The notes below the pieces were generated by a model that saw only the letters and a program-made list of their open reading frames with translations, had not been told where the DNA came from and made no database searches. DNA of 64,000 nucleotides from Bradyrhizobium sp. DOA9 (lineage in GTDB: Bacteria > Pseudomonadota > Alphaproteobacteria > Rhizobiales > Xanthobacteraceae), in NCBI RefSeq assembly GCF_000617845.2, contig NZ_DF820425.1, forward strand, positions 131,690 to 195,689, written 5' to 3'. The position numbers and the translations under genes were made by a program. Shown piece after piece: positions 1-9,148 of the stretch; position 1 is the first letter of the stretch, and every line of letters begins with the position of its first letter.

Positions 1-460
1 GACGGCAGAGCGCATAGACCGCATCCTCGCCATCCATCACCATCTGCGCGGCCGTGACCGCAACGTCGGTGGCGGCGCAGGCCGCGGCCCACGTGCCCGG
101 GCCGATCGGCGCTGCGGTGTCGGCGGTGTGCCAGCCGAGCCTGCCGACGATGTGAGACGGATAAGTCGCGGCGTGGCGCACGGGATGGATATTGCCGATC
201 ATCTCCGGGCCGGAATCGCCGAGCGCCGTCCAGGCGTCCCAGGCTTCGCTCAGGAACGACAGATATTCGGGACTGTGAACGCGTGCGCGCGGCCCCTGCC
301 CGAATGTTGTGGGCTCGACCAGTTGATGCCTACCGTCCCTCAATCCCCTGAGCAGGCGGTCGGCGCGCTCCGGCTGCTCGGTGGTGCGCTTGACCACACC
401 GCGCACCAGGAAGAATTGCGGATCGTGGCTGCGGTGCAGTTCGGTATGGACGGCTTTCAC
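1..460 (-). CDS. Histone deacetylase-family / acetylpolyamine amidohydrolase-like protein (3' end outside window)
   Basis: The reading frame runs leftward from a GTG at 460 and is still open at base 1, so only about the first 153 residues are visible. The protein begins MKAVHTELHRSHDP and contains the stretch RVHSPEYLSFL, both typical of the N-terminal part of class II deacetylase / acetylpolyamine amidohydrolase folds, which remove acetyl groups from polyamines or related amides using a zinc site. The zinc ligands would lie beyond the window. A GGAG seven bases upstream of the GTG supports the start. The neighbouring amine-catabolism genes fit a polyamine role, but the substrate is inferred. 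Confidence 0.8.
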   Translation of the reverse strand, partial: MKAVHTELHRSHDPQFFLVRGVVKRTTEQPERADRLLRGLRDGRHQLVEPTTFGQGPRARVHSPEYLSFLSEAWDAWTALGDSGPEMIGNIHPVRHAATYPSHIVGRLGWHTADTAAPIGPGTWAAACAATDVAVTAAQMVMDGEDAVYALCR

Positions 461-588
461 TCAAACACTCCGTGGTCGCTCTGGACGATGCCACAGATGT
501 CTTGATCCCCGCGGCGGCCAGATGCAAGCAAGAAGAATGCCGCCCATCGTCGCGCTGCCCTGCGCGATAAGCAGAGCGCTTGCGAAGC

Positions 589-1527
589 TCAGCACCGGCC
601 GCGCTGCAGACAATGCTCGCGGCCCGGCTGGTCGGTTCGGAAGGACTCGATGAAGCCGCCCTGGCGCTGGGTGACGAAGACGGTCTTGCCGTCGCTGCCG
701 CCGAAGGCAAGGTTGGTCGGCTCCTTGGCCTTCAGCGGGATCTCGCGCTCGACCGCGCCGGTCGGCTTCATCAGCGCGATCGTGCCTTTGAGAATGCGCG
801 CGACGTAGAGGCGGCCGGCGACGTCGGTGCGCAGGCCGTCAATGGTGTCGGGCTGAAACGCCTTGACCAGCTTAGGCGCGGTGAGCTCGTTGCCGCTGAT
901 CGCATAGGACCAGATCTGGCCGTTGCTGGATTCGCCGACATAGAGCGTCTTGCCGTCAGGGCTGAGGTCGATACCGTTCGTCGTGCCCATCGCGCGCGGC
1001 GCCGACATCACCTGCCCCTGCATCTTGCCGTCCGCTCCCCTGACGATGCGCCAGATGTGGCCTTCGCGCCCCTTCCAGTTCGGATCGCTCGCATAGATAG
1101 TCCCGTCGCGCGCGATGGTGATGTCGTTGGGCTGGTTCATCTCGTCGGAGTGAAACCACACCGCGGGCTCGGTCGCGCCCTTCGGGATCGCGAAGATGTT
1201 GTGCTTCTTGTAGTCGGCGATGAACATGGTGCCGCTGCGATCGAAACGGATCGCGTTGCCGACGCTGCCGTCGGGGAGCGTCGTGAACAGCTCGGAGGCG
1301 GCGCCACCGGCGGGCAATTTGCCGATGGTGCCGGGCTTGCCGAGATTGACGACGAACAGATTGCCGTCGAGATCGGCGGCAGGTCCCTCGATGCCGAAGG
1401 TATACTCGCTGGCGGGCGTCACCTGTGCGCTTTCGAACAGTCTCGTTTCGGCAGCGGCCGGCAGCGTCGCGGCGAGCAGGAGGCTACTGCACAGGCACCA
1501 GAAATTCCTGCCGGATGTAATAGCCAT
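589..1527 (-). CDS. Secreted SMP-30/gluconolactonase-like beta-propeller protein
   Basis: A 312-residue protein with a cleavable signal peptide (hydrophobic core CSSLLLAATLPAAAE) followed by repeated propeller blades with motifs such as DLDGNLFVVNLG and DGTIYASDPNWKG. This is the SMP-30/gluconolactonase/strictosidine synthase-like fold; the family hydrolyses lactones, but the substrate here is unknown. I chose the ATG at 1527 because it places the signal peptide at the N-terminus; an in-frame ATG at 1548 adds seven residues. The start lies inside the end of the upstream gene (44 bp overlap), so the two are very likely translated together and act in one periplasmic pathway, perhaps the lactone step after the sugar dehydrogenase. 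Confidence 0.72.
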   Translation of the reverse strand: MAITSGRNFWCLCSSLLLAATLPAAAETRLFESAQVTPASEYTFGIEGPAADLDGNLFVVNLGKPGTIGKLPAGGAASELFTTLPDGSVGNAIRFDRSGTMFIADYKKHNIFAIPKGATEPAVWFHSDEMNQPNDITIARDGTIYASDPNWKGREGHIWRIVRGADGKMQGQVMSAPRAMGTTNGIDLSPDGKTLYVGESSNGQIWSYAISGNELTAPKLVKAFQPDTIDGLRTDVAGRLYVARILKGTIALMKPTGAVEREIPLKAKEPTNLAFGGSDGKTVFVTQRQGGFIESFRTDQPGREHCLQRGRC

Positions 1528-3577
1528 CGCCGTCGGTGCACTCGCCATTCAGATAGGGATCGGCTGGCCGGAAGAATCGGCTGAAGCCGGGTCTGTCTAC
1601 AGCGCTCCTTTGTGTCACGACGACGACCTTGCCGGCCGGTATTTCGCCGCATTCCTTGTTGGTCTTGCTGAAAAACTTCCGCTGCGGCGGGCCCGGCTTG
1701 ATCCGCATCCGCGTGCCCGGAACCATCTTTGCGACGAGCTGGTCCGCCATATCGAGCAGGCGCGAATAGCCAGGCTCGGTCTTCGGCAGGCTCTCGCCGC
1801 CCGGCGGCATCAGCTTCCCGGCGCCAAGGCCGCGCAGGCGCGTGCGCAGCCTGCCGGCGTCGGGATCGCCCGGATAGATCCAGCCGTCCTGTGCCAACAT
1901 GAAGTGCAGCACCGCTTTGTCCTTCTCCGCATCCGATTGCCCCGGGTTGAGGCCGAAATCCGAATGGCAGCCGACGCAGTGCTTCTCGACGAGGCCCTTG
2001 CGCAAGGCGGTGAGGCGAACGCTGTTCTGCGCGTCCCTGGCGACGAAAGCCGCGAGCTGGTCGATCATTGCCTGGCTGCGAGTATCGCAAGGGAGCGGCG
2101 GCGGTGCATCGCCATCTGCGCGATCGATGCGGATCACGGTCTGGTTCTTGTCCTCGACCAGCCAGATCGCGCCGTCCTCCGCGACCGTCATGCCGACCGG
2201 CGCGCCTTGCGGCCGCGCGCCGTTGACGCGATGCCAGCCTGCAATCAGCTGCTCGAACGGCGCGGCGGCGACCTCGCCGGCATCGGTCTGGAAGCTGCGG
2301 GTCGGATCGGCCGCGCAACTGACGTGATAGCGCACCGGTGCCGACGAAGTTCTTGGAAAGCCGTGATCGTCGACGTCATAGACCAGCAGCCGGCTGCCGG
2401 TCGGCCGATAGCCGTGCAGGCCGACCAGGAGCTTGCCTTCCAGCTCCGGAAATTTGGCGCCGCGATAATAGAGCATCGCGAGCGGCGCGCCGTGCGGCGG
2501 CAGCAGCGACAACGGCGGCTTGTAGAGCGCATTGGCCGAGCAGAACGACTTGTAGGTGCCCGATTGCAGCACGAGCCTGAATTCGGGGCTCGGCGTCGAC
2601 AAATCATAGCAATAGGGCCAGCCATAATGCCCGCCCTGCAGAATCGCGTTGATCTCCTCGTTCGGCTTGAAGATGTCGGGCAGGTCGCGGGCGTTCTCGC
2701 CCTGCAGGAAGGCGAAGCCGGCATCCGGAAAATTCGGATGCAGCACGAGGGCCATCGAGTTGCGCAAGCCGCGCGCATAGACGCTGTGCGGCGGGTCGGG
2801 ATCGCCGGGCTTCAAAGCCGGAAACACGCCGCCTGCGGGAGGTGTGAACAGCCAGATCGAGGCCAGCGCGGACGCGCCCTCGGCCGCCGCGCAGGGTTTC
2901 GTGATCGGCGCAGGCGTGAGGCAATCGTCGCTGTGCGAGCCGACATTGACGAACAGCCGGCCGTCGCGATCGAACACGAACTGCTTGAGCGGATGCGCGC
3001 TCTCGTCGAGCCTCTTGCCATCCGGCAGCGTGATCCGGCGGCCGGGCATGCGACGGATGATGGTCTCGACCGTGCTGCGCGGATCATCCGCAAGCGGATC
3101 GAGCCGGAAGATCGTCTCCGCGGTCGAGGCATAGAGCTTCCTGTCCGGGCCGATGACGAGGCCGAACGGATATTCGAGTCCTGTCAGCAGATCCTTGAAG
3201 CGTTGCCCCTGCGGGGCGTGCGGATCGAGCAGCAGCAGCCGCCCGTCGGTGTGGCCCCAGCCGCCCATGTCGGCGACCACGAACAACTCGCGACCGGGCA
3301 CCTGGACGATCGAGCGCGGAAATTTGAGGCGGTCCTCTTCGCTGGCGACGAGACCGGCGCAAAATCCCGCCTTCATGTCGATCTGGATCCTGGGAAAGGC
3401 GAGATCGCCGCTGCCGCAGGCATCCGCGCCGATCGCGTAGCCGCTCTTCCTGACCGGCTCGGACGAGGCCGGGGCCAAGCCGAGCAGCGCGGCGGCCAAG
3501 CCCGCTGCAAGAACGACGGCTGCAGGCAAGCGGAGATTTCGCCATTCGCGCACGAATGTGAGCTGGTTCACGGTCAC
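1484..3577 (-). CDS. Sorbosone dehydrogenase-like propeller fused to a C-terminal cytochrome c domain
   Basis: A 697-residue exported protein. Residues 14-38 form a signal peptide. Residues ~60-470 form a propeller resembling PQQ-type glucose/sorbosone dehydrogenases (motifs VVADMGGWGHTDGRLLLLDP, LQGGHYGWPYCYD). Residues ~505-610 carry one c-type haem motif, CVGCH (534-538), with a likely Met ligand in KLMPPGG. The fusion suggests periplasmic sugar or alcohol oxidation with direct electron transfer to the respiratory chain. About 80 residues follow the haem domain (ending FLVPVQ) with no domain I recognise. Starts at GTG 3577 or GTG 3571 are both possible. PQQ dependence is inferred from the family. 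Confidence 0.8.
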   Translation of the reverse strand: MTVNQLTFVREWRNLRLPAAVVLAAGLAAALLGLAPASSEPVRKSGYAIGADACGSGDLAFPRIQIDMKAGFCAGLVASEEDRLKFPRSIVQVPGRELFVVADMGGWGHTDGRLLLLDPHAPQGQRFKDLLTGLEYPFGLVIGPDRKLYASTAETIFRLDPLADDPRSTVETIIRRMPGRRITLPDGKRLDESAHPLKQFVFDRDGRLFVNVGSHSDDCLTPAPITKPCAAAEGASALASIWLFTPPAGGVFPALKPGDPDPPHSVYARGLRNSMALVLHPNFPDAGFAFLQGENARDLPDIFKPNEEINAILQGGHYGWPYCYDLSTPSPEFRLVLQSGTYKSFCSANALYKPPLSLLPPHGAPLAMLYYRGAKFPELEGKLLVGLHGYRPTGSRLLVYDVDDHGFPRTSSAPVRYHVSCAADPTRSFQTDAGEVAAAPFEQLIAGWHRVNGARPQGAPVGMTVAEDGAIWLVEDKNQTVIRIDRADGDAPPPLPCDTRSQAMIDQLAAFVARDAQNSVRLTALRKGLVEKHCVGCHSDFGLNPGQSDAEKDKAVLHFMLAQDGWIYPGDPDAGRLRTRLRGLGAGKLMPPGGESLPKTEPGYSRLLDMADQLVAKMVPGTRMRIKPGPPQRKFFSKTNKECGEIPAGKVVVVTQRSAVDRPGFSRFFRPADPYLNGECTDGDGYYIRQEFLVPVQ

Positions 3578-3772
3578 CCCCGCCTTTCCCGCGGACGTTG
3601 TTCCACGCCGGCTCGGAGCCGTCCAGTCATCACCCGCCTGTGATTAAACCTGTAACGACCTTGGGCCCGACCAATATCCGTAGATTTCCTTACCGGGCTC
3701 GACCCGAATGTTTCGCGAATGCTTGGGGTGGTATCGGTTTGCCGTCCCGCTTGCTTTCTACAGGAGGCGCCT

Positions 3773-4006
3773 ATGGTCCAGGTCTATTTTCACTGCTCCA
3801 ACACCGAGGGCACGCTGATCGACCGCTACGGCGCCGCAGTCGCCAATCTGACCGAGGCGCGCGACCGCGCCGCTCAGATCATGAACTCGATGATCCAGAC
3901 CCCCGGCGCCGAAGACTGGCGCGACTGGGTGATCCATGTCAGCGACGACGCGGGCGAGGAGATCTTCGATCTTCCCTTCACCGCCATGCTCGGCAAGCCG
4001 CATTGA
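3773..4006 (+). CDS. DUF6894-family small protein
   Basis: A 77-residue soluble protein beginning MVQVYFHCSNTEG, the pattern of the short DUF6894 proteins abundant in Bradyrhizobium and related rhizobia. Function is unknown. A perfect AGGAGG at 3762-3767 sits five bases before the ATG at 3773 and decides this start over an upstream in-frame ATG at 3719. No signal peptide or membrane segment is visible, and the protein is fairly acidic (DDAGEEIFD near the C-terminus). It is followed nine bases later by a 58-codon frame that may be co-transcribed. Confidence 0.75.
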   Translation: MVQVYFHCSNTEGTLIDRYGAAVANLTEARDRAAQIMNSMIQTPGAEDWRDWVIHVSDDAGEEIFDLPFTAMLGKPH

Positions 4007-4015
4007 GGTGATGCC

Positions 4016-4192
4016 ATGTCGCTCGCTTCCCTCAGCCTGCTGCGCCAGCCCTTAAGCTTCGTCGCCACCCGATGGCAGACGCTGATCCGCGTCGCGGCCA
4101 ACCCCTATCGCCCCGAGTTGCACTACATGCGCGGCCCCGGCCCGAAATGGCGGGCCAAGTACCAGGCCAGCCGGCTGGATCGCATGCGCTGA
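4016..4192 (+). CDS. Small basic hypothetical protein (58 aa)
   Basis: A short frame starting at ATG 4016, nine bases after the DUF6894 gene and ending TGA at 4192. The product is rich in Arg and aromatic residues (ATRWQTLIRVAANPYRPE, then YMRGPGPKWRAKYQASR) with no membrane segment. A weak GAGGTGATG lies before the start. The spacing and codon use like that of the neighbours suggest a real small gene co-transcribed with the DUF6894 gene, but I recognise no family and the evidence is only positional. Confidence 0.45.
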   Translation: MSLASLSLLRQPLSFVATRWQTLIRVAANPYRPELHYMRGPGPKWRAKYQASRLDRMR

Positions 4193-4230
4193 GGCGGCGC
4201 TTACGGCGCTTTTCAGACATTTTTATCTTT

Positions 4231-4247
4231 CGTCATGGCCGGGCTTG
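4231..4247. repeat. Solo left half of a dispersed palindromic repeat
   Basis: The 17 bases CGTCATGGCCGGGCTTG are identical to the left arm of the complete palindromic element at 27956-28052, but no matching right arm follows. This looks like a decayed or half-length copy of the repeat, lying between the small gene at 4016 and the gamma-glutamyltransferase gene. Confidence 0.5.
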
Positions 4248-4423
4248 ACGGATGGGAGCAGCCCCGCACCTCACTGCCCTCCCGCGCCTGTTTCACACCA
4301 GCCATGCCGCGCCTCCGTTCGGATGTTCTCGTTGGCGGCAATGTGCCATTGTCCGCGCGCTTCGCCAATCGCGGAGCCTCGCATTGAACGCAGCGAACCA
4401 TCGACGAGCATCAAGACGACACC

Positions 4424-6013
4424 ATGCCTCAGCAGTTCAGCCTCAACCAAACCATCCGCAAGCCCGCCGTCACATCCAAGGGCGGCATCGTGGCTTCGCA
4501 ATCGCGGCGGGCGGCGGAAGTGGGAGCACAGGTGCTGGCCGCGGGTGGCGATTGCGTCGACGCGGTCGTCGCGACCACGTTTGCCCTCAACGTCCTCGAG
4601 CCCTGGAACAGCGGCATCGGCGGCGGCGGCGTGATGGTGCTCTACCGCGCCAAGGAAAATCGCTATGAGGTGATCGACTACGGCATGTGCGCGCCGCAGA
4701 GCCTGCGCGCGGCCGACTATCCGCTCAGCGGCGAAGGCCCCTCCTCCGATCTCTTCCCCTGGCCGCGGGTGAAGGACGATCGCAACATCCATGGTCCCGG
4801 CGCGATCGCCGTGCCCGGCGTCGTCGCCGGAATGGAAGAGGCGCACCGCCGCTACGCCAAATTGCCATGGAAGGATCTGGTCGCGCCGGCAACCCGGCTC
4901 GCCGGCGAAGGCCTGCTGGTCGATTGGTGGACGACGGTGACGATCGCGGGTTCGGCCGCCGACCTCAGACGCTACCCCGCGAGCGCGGCCGCCTATCTGA
5001 AGAACGGCCTGCCGCCGACCGCGCCATGGGGCATCAAATTCGAGACGCGGCTGCCGCAGGACGCCCTGAAGGCGACGCTGTCACATCTCGCCGACGCGGG
5101 CGCGCGCGATTTCTATCAGGGCGATCTCGCCAGGAGCATTGCTTCCGACATCAAGGCCGACGGCGGCTCGCTGTCGGTGGAGGATCTCGTCGCCTTCCGC
5201 GCCTACTTACGCGAGCCGCTGGCGATCCCCTATCGCCAGGGCAAGGTGTTCGCGACCCCGGAGCTCACCGCGGGGCCGACGATGGCGCATGCGCTGCGCC
5301 TGTTGCAGCAGAGCTTGACGCCCGCGGGCGCGCCGGATGCCGGCGCCTATGTCGAATATGCGCTCGCCCTGCAGACCGCCTTCCGCGAACGGCTGAAGGA
5401 CATGGGCGATGCCGACGGCAAGCGCTCGCTCGGCGCCGAATATCTGGCGCCGGCCTGCACCACGCATTTCTCGGTGGTCGACCGCCACGGCAACATCGCG
5501 GCGGTGACGCAGACGCTGCTTTCGTCGTTCGGCTCGCGATACGTGACACCGCACACCGGCATCACCATGAACAACGGCATCATGTGGTTCGACCCGACGC
5601 CCGGCACCACCAACTCGCTTGCACCGGGCAAGCGCTGCCTCTGCAACTACACGCCCGTCATCGCCGAGACCAGGGACGGCAAGCGTCTCGCGGTCGGCGC
5701 CTCGGGCGGACGCCGCATCCTGCCCGCAGTGACGCAGCTCGTGTCCTTCGCGATGGATTACGGCATGGACCTCGACGCCGCCATCCACCAGCCGCGCATC
5801 GACGCCAGCGAAGGCGCGGTGGTGATCGGCGATGCGCGCATGCCGGCGGAGGTGCGCGAGGCGCTGGCCGCGCGCTTCGACTATGAAGAGAGCCGGCTGC
5901 AGGCGGTGCCGCAGAAGTTCGCCTTCCCGAGCGTCGTGATGCGCGAGGGCGAACTCAATTCCGGCGCAGTCGAGATCTTCCAGCCTTGGGCCGATGCGGT
6001 GGCGGAGAGCTGA
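4424..6013 (+). CDS. ggt: Gamma-glutamyltransferase family protein, no obvious signal peptide
   Basis: A 529-residue protein of the Ntn-hydrolase GGT family, which transfers or hydrolyses gamma-glutamyl groups of glutathione and related amides. Family features include the N-terminal SQSRRAAEVGAQVLAAGG region and WNSGIGGGG. The conserved autoprocessing site is CTTHFSVVD: cleavage before Thr346 would free it as the nucleophile of the small subunit. The oxyanion region is probably the glycine-rich GASGGRRILP. Unlike the periplasmic enterobacterial enzyme, no signal peptide is seen, so it may be cytosolic. Nearby amine-oxidase and PuuR-like genes allow a role on gamma-glutamyl amines, but that is inference. 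Confidence 0.82.
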   Translation: MPQQFSLNQTIRKPAVTSKGGIVASQSRRAAEVGAQVLAAGGDCVDAVVATTFALNVLEPWNSGIGGGGVMVLYRAKENRYEVIDYGMCAPQSLRAADYPLSGEGPSSDLFPWPRVKDDRNIHGPGAIAVPGVVAGMEEAHRRYAKLPWKDLVAPATRLAGEGLLVDWWTTVTIAGSAADLRRYPASAAAYLKNGLPPTAPWGIKFETRLPQDALKATLSHLADAGARDFYQGDLARSIASDIKADGGSLSVEDLVAFRAYLREPLAIPYRQGKVFATPELTAGPTMAHALRLLQQSLTPAGAPDAGAYVEYALALQTAFRERLKDMGDADGKRSLGAEYLAPACTTHFSVVDRHGNIAAVTQTLLSSFGSRYVTPHTGITMNNGIMWFDPTPGTTNSLAPGKRCLCNYTPVIAETRDGKRLAVGASGGRRILPAVTQLVSFAMDYGMDLDAAIHQPRIDASEGAVVIGDARMPAEVREALAARFDYEESRLQAVPQKFAFPSVVMREGELNSGAVEIFQPWADAVAES

Positions 6014-6167
6014 ACGCGGAGATCGAAGCAAGATCGTGCCAGCGCGCGTTGAGCCTTGGCGTGATTACGCACCCAGGCGAGCGTCACGACTCCTCCACAT
6101 TCGCGGGGAACTAAGGCAGCCGGACGCCGTTCATTGAACGGACAAAGGCGCTCACCGTGGAGGACAT

Positions 6168-6392
6168 ATGAAGAAACTTGCGCTCGCTGCGTCGCTGGTC
6201 ATTGCGGCCGGGCTCACATTCACCAGCCCTGCTTTGGCCAAGGGCGGCCATGGTGGCGGCCACGGACATGGTCATGGCCACAAGATAGGCCATCATCACC
6301 ATGGCAAGTCGTTCGGATGGTACCAGGGTCGCAAGGTCGGCTGGCGCGGTCACGCGTGCCCGCCCGGACTGTGGAAGCAGGGTCGCTGCTAA
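6168..6392 (+). CDS. Small secreted His/Gly-rich protein
   Basis: A 74-residue protein with a clear signal peptide (KKLALAASLVIAAG, cleavage after SPALA) and a mature part dominated by glycine and histidine (a run of GGHGGGHGHGHGH, then HHHH), ending in two cysteines. GAGGACAT precedes the ATG. The composition suggests periplasmic binding of metal ions such as Ni, Zn or Cu, but no family was recognised and the role is inferred from composition only. It is a single-gene unit closed by a strong hairpin at 6412. Confidence 0.65.
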   Translation: MKKLALAASLVIAAGLTFTSPALAKGGHGGGHGHGHGHKIGHHHHGKSFGWYQGRKVGWRGHACPPGLWKQGRC

Positions 6393-6411
6393 GCCGGTCC
6401 AGGATTCAAGC

Positions 6412-6442
6412 AAGGCGTCGCCCTCACCGGGCGGCGCCTTTT
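6412..6442. terminator. Strong intrinsic terminator, bidirectional
   Basis: Twelve-base arms (6412-6423 and 6429-6440, one U-G wobble) enclose a five-base loop. On the plus strand the stem ends in a run of four T. It lies between the His-rich gene and the stop of the convergent FAD-oxidase gene, so it can serve both. Confidence 0.75.
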
Positions 6443-7725
6443 CATATGCCGAGCCGGTCCCGCACCCGGCCTGCGATCACGGCGGTGGTCACGCCGACCG
6501 GCCAGAACGCATGCAGCGGGATCGGCTTGATTCCCGTGATGGGCATGTCGATCTCGGTCCTTGTGCCGCCGATCAGGCGGCGGGCGAGCTGCGCGCCCAT
6601 CGCGGTCGAGAGCGCGACACCGCGGCCGTTGCAGCCGAGCGAGATCAAAATGCTCTCGGCGGGCTCGTGCACATGGGGATAATGATCCCCGGTGATGGCG
6701 AGCCGGCTGTTCCAGCCGTGGGTCCAGGCAACGCCCTTGAGCTGCGGCCAGAGCCGCTCCGCATAACGCATGAGATAGGCAACGTCATGCGGCGACTTGA
6801 TCCAGCGCATCGGGCCGCGCCCGCCCATCAACAGGCGATTCTGCTGATCGACGCGGTAATAGACCGTGATGTGGCCGCTCTCGTAGAGCACCGGACGCGT
6901 CGGCATGATCGAACGCGCGATCGCATCGGAGAGCGGCGCGGTGGCGGCGATCGAGGAAAACACCGGCACGATGGTGCGGCGGAGCGCCGGCCAGAGATCG
7001 TCGGTGAAGCCGTTGGTGGCGAGCAGGACCTTGTCGGCATGAACAATTGCCCGCGGCGTCTCGATGCGCCAGCGCGAGCCGTCGCGGCGTAGCGACAATG
7101 CCGGCGTCTCGCCAAAGACCTTCGCGCCCGCCGACATCGCGGCGCGCGCAAGACCACGGGCGTAGCTCAGGGGATGCAGATCGCCGCCGCGCGTATCCAG
7201 CATCGCGCCGATATAGCGGTCGGTGCCGGTCATCTCGCGCAGCTGCTCGCGGTTCAGGTACGACACCGGCATGCCGCGGCGAATGCATTGCTGCGCAGTC
7301 TTTTCGATCGCGGCGGCGGTGCTCTCATTGTAAGCCGCGCGCAACGTGCCGTTCTGCCGGGCCTCACACGGGATCTGGTAACGGCGGATCAGATCGTGCG
7401 TGAAGTTGGTCGTGCCGTAGGCGAACGCGATCATGCGGCGGCCGAGCTCCGCGCCGAAATCGGCCTCGATCTGATCGGGGTCGTGCTTCAGGCCGGGGTT
7501 GGTGTGGCCGCCATTGTTGCCGGACGCGCCCCAGCCCGGCTCCTGCGCCTCCAGCACCACGGCCTCGACGCCCTGCTCCGCCAGATGCAGCGCGGTGGAG
7601 AGGCCGGTGTAGCCGCCGCCGACGATCGCGACGGAGACGCTTCTGTCGACATCGAGCGGCGGCGTGGCAACCGGCGCCACGGCGGTGTCGGCATAGAGCG
7701 AGGGCGGCAGAGGCAGGCGCGTCAT
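6442..7725 (-). CDS. FAD-dependent amine/amino-acid oxidoreductase (PuuB-like, DAO family)
   Basis: A 427-residue DAO-family flavoprotein. The dinucleotide-binding motif SVAIVGGGYTGLSTALHLAE lies near residue 30, followed by the LEAQEPGWGASGNNGGH segment typical of gamma-glutamylputrescine oxidase-like enzymes, and a C-terminal LGCNGRGVALSTAMG FAD contact. These enzymes oxidise primary or secondary amines or amino acids to imines or aldehydes with production of H2O2 or reduced acceptor. It is the last gene of a leftward operon behind a polar amino-acid ABC transporter (12 bp gap), so it probably acts on the imported compound. The exact substrate cannot be read from sequence. Confidence 0.82.
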   Translation of the reverse strand: MTRLPLPPSLYADTAVAPVATPPLDVDRSVSVAIVGGGYTGLSTALHLAEQGVEAVVLEAQEPGWGASGNNGGHTNPGLKHDPDQIEADFGAELGRRMIAFAYGTTNFTHDLIRRYQIPCEARQNGTLRAAYNESTAAAIEKTAQQCIRRGMPVSYLNREQLREMTGTDRYIGAMLDTRGGDLHPLSYARGLARAAMSAGAKVFGETPALSLRRDGSRWRIETPRAIVHADKVLLATNGFTDDLWPALRRTIVPVFSSIAATAPLSDAIARSIMPTRPVLYESGHITVYYRVDQQNRLLMGGRGPMRWIKSPHDVAYLMRYAERLWPQLKGVAWTHGWNSRLAITGDHYPHVHEPAESILISLGCNGRGVALSTAMGAQLARRLIGGTRTEIDMPITGIKPIPLHAFWPVGVTTAVIAGRVRDRLGI

Positions 7726-7737
7726 GGCGAGTCCGAA

Positions 7738-8469
7738 TCAGAGCGGATGCAGCACGCGGCGCAAAAAGTCCTGCGTCCGCGCGTGCTGCGGTTGATTGAG
7801 CACCGATTTCGCCGGCCCCTGCTCGACGATGACGCCGCCGTCGATGAACAGCACGCGATCGGCGACGTCGCGGGCAAAGCCCATCTCGTGGGTCACGACG
7901 ACCATGGTCATGCCGTCGTCGGCGAGCTTGCGCATGACGCCGAGGACATCGCCGACGAGTTCGGGATCGAGCGCCGAGGTCGGCTCGTCGAACAGGATGG
8001 CCTTGGGCTGCATGGCGAGTGCCCGCGCGATGGCGACGCGCTGCTGCTGGCCGCCGGAGAGCTGCGGCGGATGCGCGTCGGCCTTTTCCGCAAGTCCGAC
8101 CTGGGCGAGCAGCGTCCGGCCGCGTTCCAGCACTTGGGCGCGAGGCTCTTTTTTCACGAAGAGCGGCCCCTCGATCACGTTCTCCAGCGCGGTGCGATGC
8201 GGAAACAGATTGAAGCGCTGGAACACCATCGAGACCTGGGTGCGGATGTTCACGATCGAGGGCGCATCGCGATCGACCTTCAAGCCTTCGACGCTGATCT
8301 CGCCGCGGTCGTAGCTTTCGAGACCGTTGATGCAGCGCAGGATGGTGGACTTGCCCGACCCGGACGGGCCGATGATGCAGACGACCTCGCCCTTCTCGAC
8401 GCTCGCATTGATGCCCTTCAGCACCTCGACCTGACCGAAGCTCTTGTGGACGTCGCTCAGCTCGATCAT
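7738..8469 (-). CDS. Polar amino-acid ABC transporter ATPase
   Basis: A 243-residue ATPase of the GlnQ/HisP type. Walker A is GPSGSGKST, the signature is [16 protein letters not shown], and Walker B is [14 protein letters not shown] followed by an H-loop in [11 protein letters not shown] chose the ATG at 8469 ([12 protein letters not shown]), which overlaps the permease stop by four bases (ATGA), rather than the long open frame extending to 8733. It forms a transporter with the permease and binding protein upstream in the same operon. Likely cargo is a polar amino acid or amine substrate of the downstream flavoprotein (inference). Confidence 0.92.
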   Translation of the reverse strand: MIELSDVHKSFGQVEVLKGINASVEKGEVVCIIGPSGSGKSTILRCINGLESYDRGEISVEGLKVDRDAPSIVNIRTQVSMVFQRFNLFPHRTALENVIEGPLFVKKEPRAQVLERGRTLLAQVGLAEKADAHPPQLSGGQQQRVAIARALAMQPKAILFDEPTSALDPELVGDVLGVMRKLADDGMTMVVVTHEMGFARDVADRVLFIDGGVIVEQGPAKSVLNQPQHARTQDFLRRVLHPL

Positions 8470-9119
8470 CGCTTGCCGGCCCGCTTCTCGAAGTGACGGA
8501 CCAAGAGGATCAGCGGAATGCTCATGGTGAGATACATCAGGGCGACCAGCGTGAACACGCTGGTGTTCTTGAAGGTCGAGGACGCGATCAGCTTGCCCTG
8601 CAGCGCGAGCTCGGCGACCGTGATGGTCGAGGCCTGCGAGGAATCCTTCAGCATCATGATCATGACGTTGCCGTAGGGCGGCAGCACGATGCGCACGGCC
8701 TGCGGCAGCACCACGCGGCGCATGGTGAGCCACCAGCCCATGCCGATCGACTGCGCCGCCTCGATCTGGCCCTTGTCGATGGCCTCGATGCCGGCGCGGA
8801 AGTTCTCGGCCTGATAGGCCGAATAGGCGATGCCGAGCCCGAGGATCGCGGCCTGCAAGGCCGACAGCGTGACGCCGAGATCGGGCATCACGAAATAGAG
8901 GTAGAACAGCAGCACGATGATCGGGATGCCGCGGATCACGTTGATCAGGCTGGCGCTGAGCATCGACAGCGCTCTTATGCCGGAGACCCGCATCATCGCC
9001 CAGACGAGGCCGAGCACCGTCGAGAGCAGCAGCGAGCCGATGGTGACGACGATCGTCAGCGCGACGCCGCTCATCAGGATCGGGAAGAACTCGACGGTGT
9101 CGCGCCAGAAGCCTTTCAT
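8466..9119 (-). CDS. Polar amino-acid ABC transporter permease (HisM/GlnP family)
   Basis: A 217-residue inner-membrane permease with about five hydrophobic helices and the cytoplasmic EAA loop ([20 protein letters not shown]) that contacts the ATPase. One permease gene is present, so the channel is probably a homodimer. Its stop overlaps the ATPase start by four bases, indicating translational coupling. It lies 29 bp downstream of the binding-protein gene. Confidence 0.92.
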   Translation of the reverse strand: MKGFWRDTVEFFPILMSGVALTIVVTIGSLLLSTVLGLVWAMMRVSGIRALSMLSASLINVIRGIPIIVLLFYLYFVMPDLGVTLSALQAAILGLGIAYSAYQAENFRAGIEAIDKGQIEAAQSIGMGWWLTMRRVVLPQAVRIVLPPYGNVMIMMLKDSSQASTITVAELALQGKLIASSTFKNTSVFTLVALMYLTMSIPLILLVRHFEKRAGKR

Positions 9120-9148
9120 CGGGCAGCCTTCGAATCAGATCCTATCGA

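Noticed and set aside
1220..3643. 807-codon open frame on the plus strand
   Set aside because: It is antisense to the sorbosone-dehydrogenase-like gene, with Arg/Ala-rich low-complexity translation typical of high-GC shadow frames; the minus-strand protein has clear domains.
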